From Paragyromitra xinjiangensis (taxonomy: Eukaryota > Ascomycota > Pezizomycetes > Pezizales > Discinaceae), in contig JBCAMK010000014.1 in the NCBI GenBank assembly GCA_038503065.1, positions 558,001 through 622,000 on the forward strand: a stretch of DNA of 64,000 nt, in the 5' to 3' direction. This document shows, piece by piece, positions 21,187 through 31,327 of this stretch. A program made the translations under genes and the position numbers. How positions within the stretch are numbered: position 1 is the stretch's first letter; every line of letters begins with the position of its first letter. The notes beneath the pieces are model-generated. The model was given only the letters and a program-made list of their open reading frames with translations, had not been told where the DNA came from and made no database searches.

Positions 21187-23904
21187 AGCCTCGTCCGGTT
21201 TTTTTCTCTCGCTACGATATACCCAGCTATTAGGTTGTTCCTAGTGGGTTAGGGTTTGAGGACCTCAAGGTTGGGTGTGCTTGTATAGGCGGTAGAATCT
21301 CACGTAGCCAGGTAACGTAATGTTAATGATGTTAGGAATGGATAATATAATTTCATCGCGCCGTGGGCGAAGGCGCCAAATGTGTCAAAAACTTCCTAAG
21401 GTCGTCGGGTACCTTTGCTGTATTTCTATAACACTACATGGTTATTTTCCATTGCTTAGGATCATAGTTTAAGTTTATCTATAGGTTGATATCTAGAGTT
21501 TGTTAATGTGACTAGCTTAATGAAAGAGTGGTATAGGGCTTTCGAGTTTAGTTGATCGTGCTATAGTGAGTGATTTTTGGTGATGAGTATTGTTTCGTAT
21601 CATTTTCCGTTAGCGACACTTTGGAGGTTTCGGATGCCATAAGATCCGCTATATGTCTAGCATCCTGATAAAAGATATTGCTGGTGTAATTATATACCGT
21701 GATTTTTCTTTCTGGCTATTAGAATTCGAAATCTGTAGCTTTGCGTACGTACAGCAACGCCGAACAGCTATCCCCAGGAGTAAAGTCGAAGAAACAGGAG
21801 GAAATGGAGAAAGGAAAATGCAATTTGATGTATCACTTCGGCAAGAATTATAGCGAAGTTAGCCCGGTGGCTCTATCTAGCGCTTGGACTTTGTGATCTT
21901 AGGCCTTAACCCGGTCGTACTGGAGCTTTTAACTAAAGCTGGCAAATGGGGTCGAAACATTACCAAGCTTTAACGTAAATAAGACTTCGCTTATGGAGAG
22001 AGGTCCCTGGAAAACGAAACTCGACTCCTTCGCCAGGTACTGGTAGTGCGCTTGGTTGGTGAATTAGACCAAGGGGTAGCCAAGAAGTTGGGCCTGCGTT
22101 TGGCACGAGCTTTGTTTGGAAATATGCTACCTACTTGATGAGATTGGAATACCCGGGTACCTAGATGTCTAGATGTATGGTATCAACATTTAGACTTAAA
22201 ACTGTTTCCAGATGTCCATCTAACAGCTCACAACTGTCTGTGATCGGGCAGGATAATGCGTGCTCTATTTAAGAACCCTTGGCATTATCTGTTCATTGTA
22301 TCATCACTTGCTTTCAACGCAACAGGCATGCGCTACTTACCAAATCAAATGTACAATGGGTAAACCAGCGACCGGTAGTAGTTTTCTGGGAGGCATCAAG
22401 TGTTTTGTATATAAAAGGTCAGGGCTAACGTACGCGCCGCCCACTTTATCGACAGCCGGCCGCGGAGAAATCTGATCTGATTATAATCGGTTAGCTCGAG
22501 CTTAACCCCACAACTCTTGAACTTCTTAAGAACCAGGAGCTGCCCATGTGTTACCACATGGTCACGGTGTCGGTAGAAGGAAGTAGTAGGAGGGTAGATT
22601 TGGCAGTAAAGATATATTAATTCATGATGACTTTCTCTCTGACACACCCAGCCAGTTAAGAGTTCCCGTGGTATATATTACTTAGAATCAATTACATGTA
22701 GGCCACTGATGGCGCCTTGGAGTTCCCTTACATAATTTTCTTGATTGGGGAGGAGGGGTGGGTGCTATGAGCAAAGTTCAGCAGGGTAATCCCCAGAATC
22801 TACTCTTTTCCTTATTTTATATATATGGATGAGAGGAAGCGTCAGATAGATTGCTAGGCTGTGATCGCGGTTTGTCCTCGGGATAAGGTTTACTACTCCG
22901 TGGCAAGCATATATATTTCAACAGGCATACCCATGCAAGGAACGGATCTCCCCGCTGATATTTCTGCTGCAGCAGCATCTGATTGTCTCGAATCAGCCAT
23001 ATAGCGCATACCTATACCACCTCTATACTTTTAACCGCTGAGCGAGAATTTAACCAAAATATGGGATAAGGAGACGCGAAAGTATTAGACAATTATTGGT
23101 GGCAACTGAGGAAACTCAGATAGGCGAAGACATAGGTGGAAGCGACTAGGGCCATAGGAAGTTGGCTAACACGCCGCATCAACGGCGGTTACTACCTCGT
23201 GAGATCCCTGGCACGAATTTTATTTCCCTTATGGTGTTTGTTGTGGGATATTTGTTGATGCTGTATGTCTGCAAGCTTTGGCCCTTGTGGGGGTCGGAGT
23301 TTGTTGGTGGGTTCTTGGCACCTGTGGTCGAAACACGCGCGGGTCTGACCGGCGGTTCCAGGAGTTTGCAGCTGCCACAGGACCAGTGATGGTTTCCTTT
23401 TCGAAGAGCCAAGCTCTGATTCTGGACTCGGTAACAACATAAGGCTGGGGCTAGTTTCGACTCCTAACTGCCCGGTGCACAGACTTTGTGCCGCTGGTGG
23501 CCTGGTGGATGCAGGATCGCAAAGACAAAGTTGCATACTGTTACAGGTATGAGAATGTCCAACACCAGAAGGAAGCCAAGAAGTAAGGGAGTGAAACTGT
23601 GGAAAGTGAGGCGCAACATCGTCCTTCTCCTATTCACGATTGTTCACTTGTCGCCCAACATATGGTAAGAATAGCTGAAGGGAGTCTTGTCACGCTTGGC
23701 GGTATGGGATCGCGAGTGAATAAAAACCACCTATTTCGCCATGAACCATATTTCCTTGCGCTCGGCTGGTCCATAGCATCCAATTTTTTCACGATAGTTA
23801 TAACAGTCTTCTTTTCTAATTTTTATATAATAACTTCTATTATTCCCTCAAAATCGTGCCTTGAGAACCTTTCATAATCGGATACCTTATATCTTGCGCA
23901 TACA
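21187..23904. other. Gene-poor stretch upstream of the IDO-fusion gene
   Basis: No gene is supported in 2.7 kb. One TACATGTA is at 22693. Bases 23160-23540 are more GC-rich than their surroundings and open in several frames on both strands, with a small hairpin, CGCCG...CGGCG, near 23173-23190. I could not assign them to a known element. The last 150 bases contain the promoter and leader of the 23905 gene. Confidence 0.4.
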
Positions 23905-26900
23905 ATGACACTTCACGGCCCAAGGTGTCCTGTTAGCGGCAATTCTAATGCTTCCGGTTCTTGCCCTGGCTCCAGGAGTTCTTCAAGACTAGGACCTAGA
24001 GGCTGTGCATTCTCTGGATTTTCATTAGATGCTCAACAAGTTCTTTATGGTGTATGTATAGGATCATGTTAGCTCTATTTTCGAGTTATTCTCGTAATGG
24101 GTGTGCTTTAGTTAACATTGCGTGATATAGGCACCTCAAGGACCTAATGCTTCTGCAATATTATATGAAAACGAACGTAGAACCATAGTTGACGTATTAC
24201 TTCCGAAACCTCCCTCGAAAGAACAAACCTGGGGTCTAAAAAATGCCGATATCCTCACCCCTTCGTCAGAAGACGTCCTAGCTGCTGCACTGGGAGCGCC
24301 AGCACGTCGCGTTCTCCAGCGGGCAGAGACCATGGGACCGCGAACGGGCTGGCGGGATGGGTATCTCACAAGTTCACATGGATTCTGCCCACCGGATCCT
24401 TCGGTGTCTCCAATTGCTCTAGCCTCCTGTCCAGGAAGAGTTTGGAGTGATTTATGCAGTCGAATGCCTGGTCTTGTTAGTCGGGGAAAAATCAGAGAGG
24501 CTATCCTAGAGCTACCACTGATTAGTGGTGGGCCGGAAGTGGTTCCGGACCAAGCTCTGTGGGCTGCAACGGTCTGTCTAGGAATTTTGGCAAGTGTATA
24601 TCGCTACGAAGAGCGAAACGATGGTCACGAGGGCATCGTTGCTGGCGCAAACTCTTCAGCCTTTCTGAACGCTACGGGAGATGCGGAAGACGAAGAAGAG
24701 GAGACGAAGGGAATACCACGAAACGTTGCAATACCTCTGAGAACCGTATGCACTCGTATGGGACGCCCGTTACCACATCTCACCCAGTATGATGTTTCAA
24801 TCTACAATTATAAGTTACGCGATCCCACTAGTGTTTATCCTTATGTTGAGAGGTTTGAGAATATGGATCTTAGATGGCCGGTATTCAAAGATCTCGCTGA
24901 GCGTGGGTTCTTACTATGCATGGCTGCTAGCCATGGCTGCTTTACTCCTGGTGTTGAGCTAATCGCTCGTTGTCAAGAAATGGTAATGGATAGGTATGAT
25001 TTAAATAAATTTATCATCAAATCAATAGTTTATACTCCTGCTAACCTACAGCGTTATCTAGGGATAACGAAGGCCTACTAAGAACACTTGTAGCCTTGAA
25101 AGAAGTAGTTGACCAATTGGGCTACGTCTTTCATCAAATCAGTGTAAACCCAGGCTCGGGGGAAAATTTCTCGAATCCCGTAAGATCCATATTTTCGCCT
25201 GATATACACTAGTCCGGAAGTCTAATGGTTTTTAGGTTGAATGGGGTCAAAGGTACGCGAAATTCTCGGCGCCGCTTTCAAAACGTGTGCCAGCTCTATC
25301 TGGCCTGGCCTTGCCGCTATTCCAGCTCATGGATGCCTTCTTGGGTCGTAAAAAGTACGACAGCTTTCTTGGGCTAGAAGCATTACACCTTCGAGCGTGG
25401 TTGCCCTTGAATATTCGAGCATTTATCACAGCTGTGGAACAATATTATACAGTCCCTGAGTATGTGAAGACTAGCGGCGACTCGCGGCTGATGGGGGTAT
25501 TGGAAGGTATCGTTGAGTCTTACGCTGGAGAAAGAGGGTTCATGGGGACACACAGATGTAAGTGTTAGTATGGCTATTCAGGAGCTCTTCTAATGATAGT
25601 CCGATTTCAGATAAAGTTTATGGCTTTTTAGAAGTAGTAGCAAAAACCGGTCGCACAGAAACAAACGGCAATGCCGGGTCTGGCGACAATCAAGGCCGCC
25701 CTTGGGAAGAAGTCCATAAGACACTTTCCGACTCCATGATTGAAAGATTAGAACCATTCCGGGACTCGATAACTCGAAAGCCTCACGAAATGAGAGGTTG
25801 TTTTGAGGAATGCCGATTCAAAGCAAAAATTGAACGTCGCTCCTTTATTGACAATGATCCTGACCGTAGCACAGCGAAGGTCACCGTTGACCTCCTGAAG
25901 TCTGGGATTACTTTCGGCCCTGGTGATCGTCTTGCAATTATGCCGCTGAATAGCTGGAAGGAGGTAGTGAAGGTTGCTGACGCGCTAGGATTGCTGGAGC
26001 GGTTGGAAGAGGTTATCGCTTTGGAGAGATCATCTGAGTGGAAACGATACGCTGGCCATGAGGCATCTATTACAAGGAATCCTTCCGCTGCTCTCTTGAA
26101 AGTGAGGGACATTCTAAGGAAAGGACATTTGTTTCCTCTTACGAAAGAGACGGTTATGCAGGTAAGTCTAAAGCGTACTGGTTGTTGATTTGAGCCATTT
26201 TCTAAGCGTGAAATAAATCTAGATTCATGTTATTCTTCGAACTTCATCACCAACTGTCTTGAGAGTTCTTGCGTCTGATACATGGCCAGTCAGAGGCTCT
26301 CTTGGGGATCTATTATCCGCTGCTCGTACCGAGGTCATACCTGAACTCTGGAACAAGGCATTCAATCCAGACGACTTATCCTGGCTCCCCAGATTAATTG
26401 CCGTTGAAGTCCCTCGGACATACTCAATCTCTAGTCATTCCGATGAACTCCTGCCTAGCTCATTAGATTTGACAGTATCGCGTGTCAATCATAGTGTTTT
26501 TCCAGCCCTTCTTCTCAGTGGAAGCAGAAGAGAGGTTTGTGCCGGCGTGAGCAGCGGATTTCTTAACCCTCATCCAGAAGAAGAATTGATCATCTCTGAA
26601 ACTCCTGGTTTTGGTGATGTTGAAGATATTGTAAGGCCACATCATTGCTATGTTCCTCTCCTAAAATCCGGTGGCTTATCTTCGTAACAGGTGCTTGTTG
26701 GTGTATCTCGACCTTTGAACTTTCAGCTACCCATCTCACCCGCGGCACCGATAGCCATGTTCGCTGGTGGGTCAGGGATTGCACCTTTTAGAAGTTTCTG
26801 GACTGCACGCATTTCTTCCGGGGCTGTCGGACGAAACGTACTATTCTTGGGAGTCCAATCAAGAAAGAAACTAGTTTACGAAGACGAGCTTCGTGACCAT

Positions 26901-29179
26901 GTTCGATACAACGGTCTTGAGTTGCATACTGCATTTTCGCGCGACCGAAAGGGCCTCATGTATGATTCACACATTCGAGATCTAGTGGAAAGAGACATGG
27001 AGCCAAGATATCTCGATATGGCCATTGTCGAGAACGGACACACCGTTTGCGATCTCGTGATGTCAACAAAGCTTGGTGGACTAGGGGGATATCTTTACAT
27101 TTGCGGTTCAGTTTCCGTTTACGAGACTGTTATTTCTGGAATCAAAAAAGCAATCTACAATAACCGGACAGTAACAGAAAAGGACGCAGACAGCCTACTG
27201 GCAACTGCTTTTGCGGAGAGGCGGTTAATGCTTGACATATTCATGACACCCAGGGCGATGTCTTACAAAGAACCGATCATTTCAGTATCAGAACTCTCTA
27301 AAAATACTGGCCACCGTGAGGGTTCCAAAACATGGATTGGTGTTCATGGTGCGGTATACGACATTACGGATTTTCTCCCTATCCATCCTGGGGGCTCACT
27401 TATCGTCGCAGCCAGTGCTGGCTTAGATGCCACAAAGACTTTTGATGATCTTGCTCATACTTCAAATCCGGAAGTCATGAGTCTTCTTTCGAAATACTTC
27501 ATCGGGCACCTAGCTCCAAAGCCGAACCTACAGTCTACTGAGCTTTCTTCACTATACGATGGGTGGCAAGATTACTTACGGACGTGCGTTGAGAGTTTAA
27601 CCACGCTATCATTTGAAGTAAAGTCTCTCATGAAAGACAACAATATCTGGTTCTCTGGCGGTATGTTGAATATGGGAGGAGTACGCAAATTCTATCAAGT
27701 ATGTACTGTTCATCTGGTATTCGTAGAATTTCGCTGACAAAAGATTAGTTTCAATCACGTTTGATGCAGAATGCCTTCAGTGAGCTTTTCGGCCCCAGAC
27801 TACAAGAGCTGTACCTCAAATTAGCTTTCAACTTAATGGCCCTTGAAAACACCGGGTCACAGTTCCCAGACGTCATGGGAATAATCTCCCGTGCACAGTC
27901 ATCCCAATCAGCTACTCGGGCTCAGAAGGAGATTGCCCAAATTGGTGATATGGTGTGCAACAGTGGGGCAGCACAGTCAATCGAGCGTAGTTTGATTCGA
28001 TATGCTCAATCGGTTACAGAACTAGACGTACGGTTTTTAGAACAAATTCGAGAGGAAATTTGTACGGGCATGGATGGGTTCGATCTAGTTGCATCAATGA
28101 GAAACGCAAAAATGGAAAAGCAGGTACGTTTTAACGCAACCTCAAACAATGGAGACTTCCTGAGACGAAAAGTCCTAACTTGAGATTCTCTCCAGCGATT
28201 ATTTAAAATATCTGCCTTCTTAATCTCGCTACTTGAAAGGGTTGCTGAACGACTCGATACATTCTATAATGAGCTTGCTCAGCAATCTCTCTACCATCCA
28301 GAAATCGAAGAAAATCCTGCTCGTGCCCGGTGGAGACTCGTCAAGCGAAGAATATTCGATGGTAGTTTCTTCCTGTTCGCGCAAGAAGTGTCTTTGGGCA
28401 GGCAATCTCCCGACGGCATCGGTGGACCTATGTCACCATTTCAGCCTTTTCGTCAGGCGCGAATGCGCCAGAGTGTATCTTTCAATCAGATTGTGTCCAA
28501 TGCGAACGAAATGGTCAATCGATTGAACCGTAGCGGAGGTCTCGAGATACTGCAGGTTTCGTCAAATCGTGAGCAAGGACCCGACACTCGAAGCGACAAT
28601 AGGACTACTGCGAAGACCCCTAAGAGGTTGGCGGATATGCATACCACACGAGCGATAAGATCTGAACACCCAACTTCAAGCTACATTGACCACCTGGACC
28701 GAAAAGCTGCAAGTAGCATGTCGAATTTCATGTCCGAAAATGTAAAGGCACTCCGAAGACTGAGTCGAATCCCGCTGGACCTTAACCCCGCTACATTCCA
28801 ACGTGCGATAGGTGTATATGGCAGCTCCGACCATAGCGACCCCAATCATCATGGTGGCCTTAGTAAGCCAGTGCACAGACTAGCAAGGTCAATATCGGGA
28901 GCTACCATTAGTAGCAGAGCAAGCTCCCGAGAAAGACATGCCCCTGTGCTTATAGATAGTGTTAGGCTAGAGGATATTAGATCTAGGCCAAATCACGCAC
29001 ACTCCGAGAACCCTATATCTCATTTGATATCTTCGTCACGAGAGAGGTCCTCGTCTTCATCCTCATCTTTGTCTAAAAACACCCACAGGAAACTCTCAAT
29101 GTCTTCAGTTCATTCTGCGAATAGCGATGCGATGAGTCGAGGGCTGGAAGCGCTGAAAAAGAGATACGTAGCTACATAA
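23905..29179 (+). CDS. IDO-like heme domain / FAD-NAD(P)H reductase / cytochrome b5 fusion protein, 9 exons, 1591 aa
   Basis: Exons: 23905-24051, 24131-24993, 25062-25179, 25236-25557, 25611-26161, 26223-26630, 26691-27698, 27749-28123, 28196-29179; all introns are GT-AG, 49-79 bp, and all phases agree. Residues ~85-525 follow indoleamine 2,3-dioxygenase: SHGFCPPDP, PRNVAIP, FENMDLRWPVF, ERGFLL, VFHQI, then THRYKVYG with the proximal heme His (H482, IDO1 H346) and TGRT for the usual TGGT. F309 matches IDO1 F163; M313 replaces S167; R382 may match R231. Residues ~548-960 are a P450-reductase-type FAD/NAD(P) module (R732-T-Y-S, GGSGIAPF 829-836, YICGS at C941); no flavodoxin/FMN domain fits in the ~50-residue gap. 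Residues ~999-1080 are cytochrome b5 (HPGG H1035, second ligand H1059). A helical region (~1080-1310) and a Ser/Arg-rich tail of unknown function follow. Oxygenase activity is inferred; no substrate is known. Confidence 0.88.
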
Positions 29180-30244
29180 ACAGCTATAGCATTTGTATTT
29201 AGGAATTCTGTGCTAGAAATATGCCAGAAGAGTTTTTGCATTCATTACTCGTCTTTGATTCTAAACACTTAGTCATAGAAAATCACTCGAGACATTATAT
29301 ACTTGCTATCACAGCATTAGTACATCAAATAGTGAATTAGATGAGGCATACCATTCCTTTAATTTGTCATAGATATTTAGTCATGAGATTAGTGTTATCG
29401 TATCGCGAGAGGATCAGGAGTGAAAGAAAAGTGACGGTGGGCAAGGGTTGGCACACTCACAATTGAACGCAGCCACTCCTAGGCGTAGGTTGAGTGGAGT
29501 TCCTCAGAAACTCTCTAATAGATTAAAACAAAAATTCCACCCCATGTGAGTATAATTTATAGCGCGAAACCGATCCAGTGAGACCGCCTAATTATATCAA
29601 AGAAAAGATAAAGAAAATACCCTTACAACGTCTTGACCGTTCTGAGTATCATACCCCCTCCCCTAGGAGGCGGCTCAAATCGTTGATCGCCTTCAGTAGT
29701 CGTTTTAAGGCGGTTCCTAAGTCATCAATTAACAAACATATTTGGGTTGAATTCACTTGGCCTCAGCGGATTGGGTTTCTAGTTTCCTCAAAGGTCTTAT
29801 GGGATTGGACGAATGGGCCTCGTTCTATGAGGTTAGCCTAGCGCAGTAACCCAAGAGAACGACGCTGCTTCATAAATATATTTCAGAGATTTATGTGATG
29901 CCCTTTGCACTTTCGGGAATTTTTGGCTGGAGGGTGGTCTAAGGTATCTGCATCGATATCGACGATTCCGCAGCACACCCATGGTGCCACAGTGGCGGTG
30001 ATGTCAGACCCAGAAAACCGTGCGGTGCGGGACGGCAGGTTTAACGATTACTTGGCAGCCCGTGCATGGTGCAAATGCAAATCCCTCCCAAAGGACACGA
30101 CTTCCCCACTATCTAGACATTGGAAGAAACTAACCGAATCCTAAGAGTAAGTGAGCTTCCAACGATCTAAAGCTGAGGAGATTTACTGATTTGCGAGAGT
30201 TACTGTTAGGGTTTTCGATTCGGAAATTTTCGTCACACTGCAAC
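29180..30244. other. Intergenic stretch between the fusion gene and the ankyrin gene
   Basis: No gene is supported. One ATCACTCG is at 29282. An open frame at 29578-29841 shows no recognisable protein. The last 100 bases are the leader of the 30245 gene. Confidence 0.45.
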
Positions 30245-31327
30245 ATGTCCCTCCTTATTTTCCCAAATGAGCTCCTCCTCATGATCGCAAAGGAGCTCGA
30301 CAAACCGAAAGACGTCATTTCCTTGCTCCAGGCCAACCACCGCTTTGCTTTTATTTTGACACCAGTCCTGCATGAGTTCCCGCTGCGGACTCGAGACTAC
30401 GGAGAAGCGGCTCTTTTTTGGGCAGCAGCGAGTGGCCACGAATCGATGGCCAGGTTGTTGCTAGAGAGAGGTCTCAAGATGGAGATTGAAGGGGCTAGTG
30501 GAAAATTACTTCACAGGGCCCCAGGGAAATGCGATGATGCAACCATCAGACTGGTATTGGGGGAAGGCGCCAATCTCATCATAAGCAATAGCCTTTGGAA
30601 AATGACTGCGCTTCAATGGGCGGCATCCCGTGGACGTAGAGCATTAGTGGAACTACTATTATCGAAGGGGGCCGACACCAGTGTTCAAGACCACCGTGCA
30701 CACACAGCGCTTTGCCTAGCGGTCCTACACAAACATAAGGCAGTAATCGACCTGTTACTGAAGGAGGTGGAAGTTACCTTCGTGGATAGGCATGGGAGAA
30801 CCCCACTTCACGTGGCAGCCAAATGCTGCGATGCAACGGTTGCGAGATCGTTACTAGATAGAGGAGCTGACATCGCCGCCGTGGACAATGAAAATGGCTG
30901 TACACCACTTCTCACTGCAGTTCGGCGTGGAGATGAAGCATTAGTTTTGGTCGAACTATTACTGGAACGAGGAGCAAGTATTGGGGACCGAGATAGCCTT
31001 CAGCGGACGGCGCTACATTTGGCAGCAGCCAATAAAGGGATTAAGACGGCGGAGTTGTTGGTAGAAAGAGGTGCCGATGTTAATTCCCAGGATAGCTATC
31101 TAAGGACGTCCCTTCATGTTGCTGTTCAGTTCGGGTGCCCCGTTGTTGGTCTGTTGCTGGAAAAGGGTGCGGCCATTGATGTTCAAGATATTTTTGGCAG
31201 GACAGCGCTGTTGCTAGCCGCTCAGCGGGGTTCGGACTCAGCAGTGAGATTATTGGTAGAAAAGGGAGCTGATGCTACCATATCGGACAATTGTGGAAGG
31301 TTGGCACCTGGATGGGTATTGGAATGA
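30245..31327 (+). CDS. F-box-like/ankyrin-repeat protein, single exon, 360 aa
   Basis: Translation starts at the first in-frame ATG with MSLLIFPNELLLMIAKEL, an F-box-like helix pattern (P-N-E-L, then LLQANHRFAFILTPVLHEF). About eight ankyrin repeats follow from residue ~55 to the end, for example TALQWAASRGRRALVELLLS, RTPLHVAAKCCDATVARSLL, RTALHLAAANKGIKTAELLV and RTALLLAAQRGSDSAVRLLV. Ankyrin repeats bind proteins; an F-box-like N-terminus would suggest recruiting targets to an SCF ubiquitin ligase, but this is inference. A paralogue with the same opening (MSLLAFPNELLLLVAKGL) lies at 57070-58128 on the other strand, and a decayed ankyrin relic is near 21 kb. The last repeat is cut short before the stop. 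Confidence 0.85.
   Translation: MSLLIFPNELLLMIAKELDKPKDVISLLQANHRFAFILTPVLHEFPLRTRDYGEAALFWAAASGHESMARLLLERGLKMEIEGASGKLLHRAPGKCDDATIRLVLGEGANLIISNSLWKMTALQWAASRGRRALVELLLSKGADTSVQDHRAHTALCLAVLHKHKAVIDLLLKEVEVTFVDRHGRTPLHVAAKCCDATVARSLLDRGADIAAVDNENGCTPLLTAVRRGDEALVLVELLLERGASIGDRDSLQRTALHLAAANKGIKTAELLVERGADVNSQDSYLRTSLHVAVQFGCPVVGLLLEKGAAIDVQDIFGRTALLLAAQRGSDSAVRLLVEKGADATISDNCGRLAPGWVLE

Noticed and set aside
23192..23536. 114-codon minus-strand ORF in a GC-richer patch, and a possible tRNA-like hairpin on the plus strand
   Set aside because: No domain, no clear start context, and open frames on both strands. The hairpin lacks a B box, so neither a gene nor a SINE could be supported.
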